Assembly: GCF_014203015.1 (NCBI RefSeq)
Contig: NZ_JACHIB010000010.1
Span: 62,001 to 126,000, forward strand
Direction: 5' to 3'
DNA: 64,000 nt
From: Castellaniella defragrans
GTDB lineage: Bacteria > Pseudomonadota > Gammaproteobacteria > Burkholderiales > Burkholderiaceae_B
Positions 1 through 8,168 of this stretch are shown piece by piece (the stretch's first letter is position 1; every line of letters begins with the position of its first letter). Under the pieces are notes generated by a model. It saw only the letters and a list, made by a program, of their open reading frames with translations. It was not told the origin of the DNA and searched no databases. Position numbers and translations under genes: made by a program.

Positions 1-388
1 GAGGTTCTGGCAGGTCCTCGCGCAGCGCGGCGAAGGCCGCCCGCTGCGCGGCGGATTGCTCGATCTGCCGCAGGATGCTGCCGCAGACGAGATCGCACAG
101 GGCATTGACCGAGGGGTCGGCGATCCGGTAGTAGACGCTGTTGCCGCGCGCCTCGCGCGCGACCAGGCCGTGCTTCTTCAGCACGGAGAGGTGGCGGGAG
201 ATGTTGGCCGCGGTGTAGTCGCACAGCTGGGCGAGCTCGCCCACGTTGTGTTCCTGCTGGCGCAGCAGACTGAGGATGTGCAGCCGGGTAGGCTCGGACA
301 GGGCCCGGAAATAGGCGGCGACCGGTTCCAGCACTTCGGGGGGCAGGCGTCCCATCTCGATGAATTCGCAGGCTATGGAATGGCGCAT
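1..388 (-). CDS. ArsR-family winged-helix repressor (3' end beyond window)
   Basis: Small winged-helix transcription factor of the ArsR/SmtB family; 129 residues are visible and the C-terminus lies beyond the left edge. The ATG at 388 gives MRHSIACEF. The core ALSEPTRLHILSLL is followed by the recognition helix CDYTAANISRHLSVLKK and the wing GLVAREARGNSVYYRI. Cysteines sit at residues 7, 56, 98 and 102; the last two form an ALCDLVC motif in the C-terminal helix. The Cys-x-Cys metal site of classical ArsR/SmtB proteins is absent, and the position where BigR/SqrR persulfide sensors carry a cysteine (RL-ILC) reads ILS. A thiol- or sulfide-sensing role is therefore inferred from the neighbours and the other cysteines. 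The gene is divergent from the efflux operon, which it probably represses. Confidence 0.9.
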   Translation of the reverse strand, partial: MRHSIACEFIEMGRLPPEVLEPVAAYFRALSEPTRLHILSLLRQQEHNVGELAQLCDYTAANISRHLSVLKKHGLVAREARGNSVYYRIADPSVNALCDLVCGSILRQIEQSAAQRAAFAALREDLPEP

Positions 389-489
389 AGTGTATCGCTG
401 ATGGTTGACGCAAGCAATCAATTAGCAAATTGACTATTTGCGTGATTAGTTAAATAATAGCACCGAACGATCCTCATGACCACCTTGCC
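389..489. promoter_or_regulatory. Divergent arsR/RND promoter with putative ArsR operator
   Basis: AT-rich island in otherwise GC-rich DNA. GCAAAT (425-430) and ATTTGC (436-441) form a perfect inverted repeat with a 5-nt spacer, flanked by the related sequences ATTA and TGAT. A -35-like TTGACT lies at 430-435, inside the repeat, and AT-rich -10 candidates (TAAATA, TAATAG) lie at 451-460. A repressor bound to the repeat would cover the -35 of the plus-strand operon. Promoter and operator are read from sequence only. Confidence 0.5.
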
Positions 490-1527
490 ATGCGTAGCGA
501 TTCCTCCTTTCTCGCGGCCGGACTGCTGGCCGGACTGCTGCTGACGGGACCCCTGCCTGCGGCCCGGGCCGGCGAAGCCCCGCCCACCGCGCCGGTGCTG
601 GCCGTCGAATCCCCCGACCGGCTGGAGATCGACGGCGTCGTCGAGGCCGTGCGCCAGGCGACGATCGCCGCGCAGGTCGCCGGCGCCGTCACCGCCGTCG
701 AGGTCCAGGCGGGCGACGCGGTGCGCGCCGGCCAGGTGCTGCTGCGGCTGGACGGCGCCGACGCCGGCCAGGCGCGCGAGGCGGCCCGCGCCCTGGCCGG
801 CGAGGCGCGCGCGGAACTGGCCCTGGCCCAGGCCGAATACGCGCGCCGCAAGGCGCTGTACGAGCAGCGCTACGTCAGCCGGGCCGCCTACGACCAGGCC
901 CGCGCCCGGCTGGCGGCGGCGCGCGCCCAGGCCGACGCGCGCGAAGCCCAGGCGCGCGCCGCCGAGGCGCGCAGCGGGCACTTCACCGTGCTCGCCCCGC
1001 ACGACGGGCTGCTCGGGCGGCTGGACGCGCACCTGGGAGACATGGTCATGCCCGGCCAGCCGCTGGCGGTGCTGTTCGACCCCGGCGCCCTGCGCATCCG
1101 CGCCGAAGTCCCGCAGCGCTTCATCGGCCGCCTGGCGCCGCGCGCCCGGGCGGCGGGGCCGGCCGACGTCCCGGCGCCGCCCGAGGGGCTGCCGGTGCAG
1201 GTCCTGCCGGCGCGCGACGCCGCCAGCCTGACCGGCACCGTGCGCCTGGCCCTGCCGCCGGGCGCGCGCGGCCCGGCGCCCGGCACGCCCGTGCGCATCG
1301 CGTTCGAGCTGCGCGACACGGCGCGCACGCGCCTGTGGGTCCCCACCCGGGCGATCGTGCGGCGCACGGGCGTGGCCGGGGTCTACGTCCTCGGCGCCGA
1401 CGGCGCGGCGCGCCTGCGCCAGGTGCGGCCCGGCCCCGAGGCCGGCGACGCGACCGAGATCCTGGCCGGACTGGACGCCGGCGAGCGGGTCGTGCTCGAT
1501 CCCGGGCGCATCCGCCCCGCCGAGTGA
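490..1527 (+). CDS. RND efflux periplasmic adaptor (membrane fusion protein)
   Basis: Periplasmic adaptor of a tripartite RND pump, 345 residues. A signal peptide ends near AARAG (about residue 27). The biotinyl-lipoyl-like half motifs follow (AAQVAGAVTAVEVQAGDAV, about 60-80), then an alanine/arginine-rich alpha-hairpin (about 95-165), the second lipoyl half (FTVLAPHDGLLGRLDAHLGD) and beta-barrel regions. It would bridge the inner-membrane pump encoded next with the outer-membrane channel two genes on. The stop is 7 bp before the pump start. No strong Shine-Dalgarno sequence precedes the ATG. Substrate cannot be read from the sequence. Confidence 0.9.
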   Translation: MRSDSSFLAAGLLAGLLLTGPLPAARAGEAPPTAPVLAVESPDRLEIDGVVEAVRQATIAAQVAGAVTAVEVQAGDAVRAGQVLLRLDGADAGQAREAARALAGEARAELALAQAEYARRKALYEQRYVSRAAYDQARARLAAARAQADAREAQARAAEARSGHFTVLAPHDGLLGRLDAHLGDMVMPGQPLAVLFDPGALRIRAEVPQRFIGRLAPRARAAGPADVPAPPEGLPVQVLPARDAASLTGTVRLALPPGARGPAPGTPVRIAFELRDTARTRLWVPTRAIVRRTGVAGVYVLGADGAARLRQVRPGPEAGDATEILAGLDAGERVVLDPGRIRPAE

Positions 1528-1534
1528 GCGCGCC

Positions 1535-4500
1535 ATGGACACGAGACTCGGCATCGCCGGGCGGCTCGCCGCCCTGTTCCAGGACAGCCGCCTGACGCCG
1601 CTGCTGGCGCTGGCCCTGCTGCTCGCCGGCCTGTTCGCCATATGGGCCACCCCGCGCGAGGAAGAACCCCAGATCGACGTCACCATGGCGACCGTGGCCC
1701 TGGCGTGGCCGGGCGCGTCGGCGCACGACGTCGAGCAGACGATCGCCCTGCCGGCCGAACGGATGCTCGCCCGCATGGAAGGCACCGAGCACGTCACCTC
1801 GATGTCCGCGCCGGGGCTGGCGCTGCTGACGGTGCAGTTCCGCGTCGGCGTGCCGCACGCCCAGGCCCTGGTGCGGCTGCACGACACCCTGCGCACCCAG
1901 GCCGACTGGCTGCCGCCCGACCTGGGGGTGCAGCCGCCGGTCGTGCGCACCCGGGGCGTGGACGACGTGCCCATCGTCGCGCTCACCCTGCATGCCCCCG
2001 ACGCCAGTCCGCACGACCTGGCGCTGGTCGCGCGCGGCATCGAATCGGACCTGAAGCGGGTGGCGGGCACGCGCGACGTGTGGATCATCGGCGGGGCCGC
2101 GCACACGGTGCGCGTGGACCTGGATCCGGCGCGCATGGCGGCCGCGGGCGTCACCGTGCAGGATGTGGCCCAGGCGCTCGCCGACGCGAACCAGGGCGTG
2201 CGCGCCGGCGAGCTGGTGTCCGGCGGGCACGCCCTGGTGGTGGACGCGGGCCCCTTCCTGTCCACGGCGCGGGACGTGGCCGAACTGATCGTGGCGCAGC
2301 GCGGCGGGCGCCCGGTGCGGCTGCGCGAGCTGGCCGGCGTCGACGACGGCCCGCCGCCCGCCCGCGACTACGTGAGCCACCGCGCGGCCGGCCAGGCCGG
2401 CGGCGATCCCCAGCCCGCCGTCACCCTGGCCATCACCAAGAAGCCCGGCGAGAACGCCATCGCCGTCGCCGACGCGCTGGCGCGGCGCGTCGAGGCGCTG
2501 CGCGGCACGGTCATCCCCGCCGGCGTCGAGGTCACGGAAACGCGCAACTACGGCGCCACGGCCGACGCCAAGGCGCAGGCGCTGATCCACAAGCTGGCCT
2601 TCGCCACGCTGTCGGTGGTGCTGCTGGTGATGTTCGCGCTGGGCCGCCGCGAGGCCGCCATCGTCGGCATCGCGGTGGGCCTGACGCTGGCGGCGACGCT
2701 GTTCGCCTCCTGGGCCTGGGGCTTCACGCTGAACCGGGTGTCGCTGTTCGCCCTGATCTTCTCCATCGGCATCCTGGTGGACGACGCCATCGTGGTGGTG
2801 GAAAACATCCACCGCCACGCCGGCCTGGCGCCGGACACGGCGGCGCGGCTGCGCAACCCGGCCGCCGTGGACGAGGTGGGCGGCCCCACCATCCTGGCGA
2901 CGTTCACGGTGATCGCCGCCCTGCTGCCGATGGCCTTCGTCAGCGGACTGATGGGCCCGTACATGAGCCCCATCCCGGTCAATGCCAGCATGGGCATGCT
3001 GATTTCCCTGCTGATCGCCCTGACGCTGACCCCCTGGCTGGCGCTGCGCATCGGCCCGCGCCCGGCGGCCGGCGCGGCCGCGGCCCACGGCGCCGGCACG
3101 GGCCGCGCCGCGGCGCTGTTCCGCCGGCTGCTGCCGCCGTTCCTGGAAGGCCCGCGGGCCGGCCGCAACCGCGGGCTGCTGGGCCTGGCGGTCCTGCTGC
3201 TGGTGCTGGGCTCGGCCCTGATGCCGGTCGCGGGGCTGGTCGAACTCAAGATGCTGCCCTTCGACAACAAGTCCGAATTCCAGGTGGTGGTCAAGCTGCC
3301 CTCGGGCACGCCGGTGGAACGCACCGACGCCGTGCTGCAGGCGCTGGGCGACCACCTGCTCGCCCAGCCCGAGGTCCGCGACGTCCAGACCTACGCCGGC
3401 ACCGCCTCGCCGGTCAATTTCAACGGGCTGGTGCGCCAGTACGACCAGCGGCGCGACCCGGCGCTGGGCGACCTCCAGGTGAACCTGGTGGACAAGGACG
3501 CGCGCGACGCCCAGAGCCACGCCATCGCCATGCGGCTGCGTCCGGCGCTGCAGGCGATCGCCGCGCGCCACGGCGCCGCCATCCAGGTGGTCGAGGTGCC
3601 GCCCGGCCCGCCGGTGCTGGCGCCCATCGTGGCGGAAATCCACGGCCCGGACCCGGCCGGGCGCCAGGCGCTGGCGCGCGCGGTGCGCGGCGTATTTGAA
3701 CGGACGCCGGGCATGGTGGACGTGGACGACAGCGGCATCGAGCCGGCGCCGCGGATCGTGCTGGCCGTGGACCGCGAGCGCGCGGCGCAGGCCGGCGTCT
3801 CCCAGGCGGCCATCGTCCAGACGCTGCGGGCGGGCCTGGACGGCGCCGCCGTGGGCTACCTGCGCGACGGGCTGACCCGCCCGACCGCCATCGTGCTGCG
3901 CCTGCCGCCGGAGCGCCAGGGCGATCCCGGCGCCCTGCTCCAGCTGCCGGTCCGCGGCGCCGGCGGCGCGGCCGTCCCGGTCGGCGAACTGGTGCGCGAG
4001 GTCCGCGCGCAGCGCGAGCAGCCGATCCATCGCAAGGACCTGCTGCCGGTGCACTACGTCACGGCGGACATGGCCGGCGCGGTGGACAGCCCGCTCTACG
4101 GCATGTTCGCCGCCCGCGCCGCGCTGCGCGAACTCACGGCCCCCGACGGCGGCCCGCTGGCGGAATACTTCACCGGCCCGCCCGAGGACGGGTGGCGCGG
4201 CTACTCGATCAAGTGGGACGGCGAATGGCAGATCACCTACGAGACCTTCCGCGACATGGGCCTGGCCTACGCCGTCGGCCTGATGCTGATCTACCTCCTG
4301 GTGGTCGCGCATTTCGGATCCTACCTGATGCCGCTGATCATCATGGCGCCGATCCCGCTGACGCTGATCGGCGTGATGCCGGGCCACGCGCTGCTGGGCA
4401 AGCAGTTCACCGCCACCAGCATGATCGGCATGATCGCCCTGGCCGGAATCATCGTGCGCAATTCCATCCTGCTGGTGGACTTCATCCTGCTGCGCCTGCG

Positions 4501-4756
4501 CGAAGGCACGGACTTCGCCCGCGCCGTGGCCGAATCGGCCGCCGTGCGCGCCCAGCCCATCCTGCTGACGGGGCTGGCCGCCATCCTGGGCGCGCTCTTC
4601 ATCCTGGACGATCCGATCTTCAACGGCCTGGCCATTTCCCTGATCTTCGGCATCGCCGTGTCCACCGCGCTGACGCTCGTCGTCATCCCGCTGATGGTCT
4701 TCGGCGCCTACCGCAAGCGTCCCCGTTCCCTCATCCACCAAGGAGACTCGCCATGA
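1535..4756 (+). CDS. RND family efflux pump, inner-membrane permease
   Basis: 1073-residue RND transporter with the usual duplicated plan: TM1 near the N-terminus, a large periplasmic loop, TM2-6, then TM7, a second loop and TM8-12. The proton-relay region of TM4 reads GILVDDAIVVVENIHRH (about residues 409-425), typical of HAE1-type multidrug or organic-compound pumps rather than the heavy-metal subclass. Length is normal for the family. The operon order adaptor-pump-DUF2892-like-TolC is complete. The last four bases overlap the next start (ATGA), so translation is probably coupled. The linked flavoproteins suggest a substrate connected to sulfide or redox stress, but this is an inference from context. 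Confidence 0.93.
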   Translation: MDTRLGIAGRLAALFQDSRLTPLLALALLLAGLFAIWATPREEEPQIDVTMATVALAWPGASAHDVEQTIALPAERMLARMEGTEHVTSMSAPGLALLTVQFRVGVPHAQALVRLHDTLRTQADWLPPDLGVQPPVVRTRGVDDVPIVALTLHAPDASPHDLALVARGIESDLKRVAGTRDVWIIGGAAHTVRVDLDPARMAAAGVTVQDVAQALADANQGVRAGELVSGGHALVVDAGPFLSTARDVAELIVAQRGGRPVRLRELAGVDDGPPPARDYVSHRAAGQAGGDPQPAVTLAITKKPGENAIAVADALARRVEALRGTVIPAGVEVTETRNYGATADAKAQALIHKLAFATLSVVLLVMFALGRREAAIVGIAVGLTLAATLFASWAWGFTLNRVSLFALIFSIGILVDDAIVVVENIHRHAGLAPDTAARLRNPAAVDEVGGPTILATFTVIAALLPMAFVSGLMGPYMSPIPVNASMGMLISLLIALTLTPWLALRIGPRPAAGAAAAHGAGTGRAAALFRRLLPPFLEGPRAGRNRGLLGLAVLLLVLGSALMPVAGLVELKMLPFDNKSEFQVVVKLPSGTPVERTDAVLQALGDHLLAQPEVRDVQTYAGTASPVNFNGLVRQYDQRRDPALGDLQVNLVDKDARDAQSHAIAMRLRPALQAIAARHGAAIQVVEVPPGPPVLAPIVAEIHGPDPAGRQALARAVRGVFERTPGMVDVDDSGIEPAPRIVLAVDRERAAQAGVSQAAIVQTLRAGLDGAAVGYLRDGLTRPTAIVLRLPPERQGDPGALLQLPVRGAGGAAVPVGELVREVRAQREQPIHRKDLLPVHYVTADMAGAVDSPLYGMFAARAALRELTAPDGGPLAEYFTGPPEDGWRGYSIKWDGEWQITYETFRDMGLAYAVGLMLIYLLVVAHFGSYLMPLIIMAPIPLTLIGVMPGHALLGKQFTATSMIGMIALAGIIVRNSILLVDFILLRLREGTDFARAVAESAAVRAQPILLTGLAAILGALFILDDPIFNGLAISLIFGIAVSTALTLVVIPLMVFGAYRKRPRSLIHQGDSP

Positions 4757-4962
4757 CTTCCTGGCAACTGGTCCGCCTCTTCGCCGGCGGCTTCATCCTG
4801 CTCTCGCTGCTGCTGGGCGCGCCCGCCAGCCCCTGGTTCCACAGCCAATGGTGGCTGGCCTTCACCGTGTTCGTCGGCCTGAACCTGCTGCAGAGCGGGC
4901 TGACGAAATGGTGCTTCCTGGAAACGCTGCTGCACCGGCTGGGCGCGCGGCGCGGCGATTAG
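4753..4962 (+). CDS. Small two-TM protein, DUF2892/YgaP-tail-like
   Basis: 69-residue membrane protein with two hydrophobic segments (LVRLFAGGFILLSLLLG and WWLAFTVFVGLNLLQSGL) and a short basic tail with one cysteine, in TKWCFLE. It resembles the stand-alone form of the transmembrane domain that follows rhodanese in YgaP (DUF2892). An AGGAGA ribosome-binding site lies just upstream, and the ATG overlaps the pump stop. Such proteins often travel with rhodaneses and sulfide-oxidising enzymes, which supports the sulfur reading of this locus. Its biochemical role is unknown. Confidence 0.8.
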   Translation: MTSWQLVRLFAGGFILLSLLLGAPASPWFHSQWWLAFTVFVGLNLLQSGLTKWCFLETLLHRLGARRGD

Positions 4963-4975
4963 ACCGGAGACGGCC

Positions 4976-6400
4976 ATGAGCACGGTCCGTACCGCCCTGT
5001 CCGCCCTCGGCCTGGCGCTGTCCCTGGCGCTGGCGGCACCGGCCGCCGGCGCGGCCGATCTGCTGCAGGCCTGGGAGGCGGCCCAGGCGCGCGATCCCGC
5101 GCTGGCCGCGGCCCGGGCCGACCGCGCCGCGGGCCAGGCCCGCGCCGAGCAGGCCGACGGGCTGTGGCGCCCGACCCTGGAGGCGCGCGCCTCGGCGGGC
5201 CGGGCGACCCAGGAGACCTGGATCCGGGGCGCGCGCTTCGCGGCGCCGGGCCTGGGCAGCATGCAGGAGGCGGATTTCGATACGTCCATCACCGGTGGCA
5301 CCCGCACGGAATACGGCATCCGCCTGCGCCAGCCGCTGATCGATCCGGGGCGCGACGCCGAGGCGGGGCGGCTGCGCCACGCGGCCGCCCGCGCCGAGGC
5401 CGCCTGGACGGCCGCCCGCCAGCAGGCCGCGCTGCAGGTCGCGGAACGCTATTTCGACGTGCTGCTCGGCGAGCGGGAGCGCGCGGCGCTGGAGGTCCAG
5501 CGCCAGGCCGTCGCGCGGCTGCTGGGCCAGGCGCGGGCGCGCTACCGGATCGGCGACGGGTCTATCCTGGACACCCACGAGGCGCAGGCGCGCCTGGGGC
5601 AGGTCGAGGCCCTGGTCCGCGACGCCGACACGCAGCTGGAGATCGCCCGGGCCGCCTTCCAGGACGTCACCGGCCTGCCCGCCGAGGCGCTGGCGCCGCT
5701 GCGCCGGGACGCGCCCGTCCTGACGGCCGCGCCCGACGAGCCCCTGGCCGACTGGCTGGCGCGGGTCGAACGCGCCGGGCCCGCGGTGCTGGAAAGCCTG
5801 GAAGCCGCCGCGATGGCGCAGCGGCAGGCCGACCGGGCGCGGGCGGCGATGCGGCCGAGCCTCGACCTGGTGGGCGAGGCGGGCCGGTCCCGCCTGACCG
5901 GCTCCGGCGCCTTCGGCGAGGCGTCGCAGACGGCCAATCAATGGACGGTGGGGCTGGAATTGCGCATCCCCCTGTATTCGGGCGGCGTGAGCGACGCGCG
6001 CTACCGCGAGGCGCTGGCCGAGCGCGACGGCGCGCGGCACCGCGCCGCGGCCGACCGCCAGCGCGCCGCCCTGCTGACGCGCGCCGCCTGGCTGCGGCTG
6101 GACGCGGGCGCGGCGCGCATCCAGGCCCTGCGCCAGGCGCTGGAGGCCAGCGCCGCGCGGCGCGACGCCACCCGCCTGGGCGTCGAGGAAGGCGAGCGCA
6201 CCACGCTCGACCGGCTCGACGCCGAACGGGAATACGCCCAGGCCGGCCTGGCGCTGGACCGGGCGCTGGCGGCGCTCGCCCTGGACCGCCTGCGGCTGCG
6301 GGCGCTGGCCGGCGCGCTCGACGAAGCCGCCCTCGAATCGATCAACCAGGCCCTCGGGCCCGAACCTTCCCCCACCCGCACCCGCAGTACGCGACCATGA
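4976..6400 (+). CDS. TolC-family outer-membrane efflux channel
   Basis: 474-residue outer membrane channel of the TolC superfamily. A signal peptide (LALSLALAAPAAGA, about residues 12-26) is followed by two repeats of the outer-membrane efflux domain, rich in Ala/Arg/Glu coiled-coil helices. The insertion region YGIRLRQPLIDPGRDAEAG and its repeat LELRIPLYSGGVSDARYRE carry the conserved (Q/R)PL- and PLY-GG motifs. It completes the tripartite pump. A GGAGA site sits 7 bp before the ATG, 13 bp after the previous gene. The tail is hydrophilic and ends near the next start. Confidence 0.9.
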   Translation: MSTVRTALSALGLALSLALAAPAAGAADLLQAWEAAQARDPALAAARADRAAGQARAEQADGLWRPTLEARASAGRATQETWIRGARFAAPGLGSMQEADFDTSITGGTRTEYGIRLRQPLIDPGRDAEAGRLRHAAARAEAAWTAARQQAALQVAERYFDVLLGERERAALEVQRQAVARLLGQARARYRIGDGSILDTHEAQARLGQVEALVRDADTQLEIARAAFQDVTGLPAEALAPLRRDAPVLTAAPDEPLADWLARVERAGPAVLESLEAAAMAQRQADRARAAMRPSLDLVGEAGRSRLTGSGAFGEASQTANQWTVGLELRIPLYSGGVSDARYREALAERDGARHRAAADRQRAALLTRAAWLRLDAGAARIQALRQALEASAARRDATRLGVEEGERTTLDRLDAEREYAQAGLALDRALAALALDRLRLRALAGALDEAALESINQALGPEPSPTRTRSTRP

Positions 6401-6414
6401 CGAGGAGACTCCCC

Positions 6415-7767
6415 ATGAAACAGGCCCCTCCCCTTTCCCGCGCGCCGGCGCCGCTGCCGCGCCGGGACTTCCTCAAGGGCTGCGCCGGCGGCCTGGGGGC
6501 GCTGCTGCTGCCCCCGGCCCTGGCGGCCGACACGGCGGCGGCCGGCGCGCGCGAGCGCACCCCGGCGCGCATCGTCATCGTCGGCGCCGGCGCCGCTGGC
6601 CTGACCTGTGCGTCGCTGCTGGCGCGGCGCCTGGAAGGCGCCCGCATCACCCTGGTCGACGCCCGCCAGGCCCATTACTACCAGCCCGGCTACACGCTGG
6701 TGGCCGGCGGCATCAAGCCGGCCGGCTACCCCGTCTCGACCACCCGCGAACACGTGCCCGCCGGCGTGGAATGGGTGGCCGAGGCCGCCGCCGAAATCGA
6801 CCCCGAGGCCCGCCACGTCACCACCCGGGCGGGCCGGATCCTGCCCTACGACTTCCTGATCGTGGCCTGCGGGCTGGAACTGGACTACGCCGCGATCGAC
6901 GGCATGGACGAGGCCCGCATCGGCCAGGACGGCCTGGGCAGCATCTACCACAGCCCCGAGAAGGCCTCGGCCACCTGGGCGCTGCTGTCGCGCTTCGCGG
7001 ACACCGGCGGCGTGGGCGTCTTCCTGCGCCCGGGCACGGAAATGAAGTGCGCGGGCGCGCCGCTGAAATACGCCTTCATCACGGACGACCACCTGCGGCG
7101 GCGGGGCCTGCGCGGCAAGGCCGAGCTGATCTACAACGCCAACAACAAGGTCCTGTTCAGCGTGCCCATCGTCTCGGAGAAGGTGCGCATGCTCTTCGAG
7201 GACCGGGGCATCGAAGTCCATTACGACCGCATCCTCACGGCCATCGACCCGGGGCGGCGCATCGCCACCTTCTCGACGCCGGACGGGCCGGCGCAGCTGG
7301 GCTACGACTTCATCAACGTGATCCCGCCGATGCGCGCGCCCGGCCTGGTCCGCCAGAGCCCCCTGCCCTGGCGCGAAGGCCCCTACGCCGCCGACGGCTG
7401 GATCCAGGTCGATCCCCACAGCCTGCGCCACGTCCGCTACCCGGAAATCTTCGCCGTGGGCGACGTGGCCGGCGTCCCCAAGGGCAAGACCGCCGCCAGC
7501 GTCAAGTGGCAGGCGCCCGTGGCGGTGGACCACCTGGTGGCGGCGCTGCGCGGCACGGAAAGCCCGCTGTCCTACGACGGCTACACCTCGTGCCCCCTGA
7601 TCACCCGCCTGGGCCGGGCCATGCTGGTCGAGTTCGACTACCGCAACAACCTCGTGCCCTCGTTCCCGGGCGTGGTGGCCCCGCTGGAGGAACTCTGGGT
7701 CACCTGGGTCATGAAGACCATGGCCCTGAAGCCCACCTACATCAGCATGCTGCACGGACACGTCTGA
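6415..7767 (+). CDS. Tat-exported sulfide:quinone oxidoreductase-like flavoprotein
   Basis: 450-residue FAD-dependent pyridine-nucleotide-disulfide oxidoreductase of the SQR type. A twin-arginine signal (PRRDFLKG, residues 15-22, then a hydrophobic stretch to about 38) implies folding in the cytoplasm and export to the periplasm. The dinucleotide fold is IVIVGAGAAGL (53-63) and the second FAD motif is EIFAVGDVAG (344-353). Cys212 in KCAGAPLKYAF and Cys393 in YTSCPLITRLG match in motif and spacing the redox pair of SQOR (type II) enzymes; Cys152 (VACGL) is an extra candidate. The expected reaction is oxidation of sulfide to sulfane sulfur with electrons passed to quinone. The chosen ATG follows a GAGGAGA site; an in-frame upstream ATG at 6397 is less likely. 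Confidence 0.85.
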   Translation: MKQAPPLSRAPAPLPRRDFLKGCAGGLGALLLPPALAADTAAAGARERTPARIVIVGAGAAGLTCASLLARRLEGARITLVDARQAHYYQPGYTLVAGGIKPAGYPVSTTREHVPAGVEWVAEAAAEIDPEARHVTTRAGRILPYDFLIVACGLELDYAAIDGMDEARIGQDGLGSIYHSPEKASATWALLSRFADTGGVGVFLRPGTEMKCAGAPLKYAFITDDHLRRRGLRGKAELIYNANNKVLFSVPIVSEKVRMLFEDRGIEVHYDRILTAIDPGRRIATFSTPDGPAQLGYDFINVIPPMRAPGLVRQSPLPWREGPYAADGWIQVDPHSLRHVRYPEIFAVGDVAGVPKGKTAASVKWQAPVAVDHLVAALRGTESPLSYDGYTSCPLITRLGRAMLVEFDYRNNLVPSFPGVVAPLEELWVTWVMKTMALKPTYISMLHGHV

Positions 7768-7781
7768 AAGGAGAGCGCGCC

Positions 7782-8138
7782 ATGAATACCTTCGATCCCA
7801 TGGTCCTGACGGCCATCTTCCTGGAAATGCTCGGCCCGCTGCTGTGGGTGCTGCTGGCGGCCGCCGTCCTGGTGCCGCTCGCCTTCGGCCTGCTCGTGGC
7901 GCGCGAACGCCGCCTGGTGGCGCGCCGCCTGGTGGGCGCGCAGGCGGTCGGGCTGCTCGGCGGGGCCGGCGCGCTGGCCCTGATGGCGGCGGTGTCCTCG
8001 TCGGGCTTCACCGACGCCGGCGGGCCGGTGGACTGGCTGCTGGTCGTGCTCATCTTCCTGGCCGGGATGCTCTACGCCACGCTCGCCGCCTATGCCGCGG
8101 CCGGCTGGCTGGCCCGCCCGCGCCGGGAACCGGCCTGA
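7782..8138 (+). CDS. Small integral membrane protein of unknown function
   Basis: 118-residue protein with three or four predicted membrane helices: FLEMLGPLLWVLLAAAVLVP, a Leu/Ala/Gly-rich helix, and WLLVVLIFLAGMLYATLAAY. A strongly basic loop (RERRLVARRLVG) separates the first two. A good AAAGGAGA site precedes the ATG, 14 bp after the SQR-like gene, so it is part of that operon. No catalytic motif is visible. Its position suggests a membrane anchor or quinone-side partner for the exported flavoprotein, or an accessory of the pump. It may belong to a small DUF family (DUF5368 is one I would check). Confidence 0.75.
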   Translation: MNTFDPMVLTAIFLEMLGPLLWVLLAAAVLVPLAFGLLVARERRLVARRLVGAQAVGLLGGAGALALMAAVSSSGFTDAGGPVDWLLVVLIFLAGMLYATLAAYAAAGWLARPRREPA

Positions 8139-8168
8139 CGAACCTTTCCATCTCCGGAGATCCTCCCG

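Noticed and set aside
56-433. Plus-strand open frame opposite the arsR-type gene
   Set aside because: The minus strand encodes an unmistakable ArsR winged helix, and the plus frame has no ribosome-binding site or domain.
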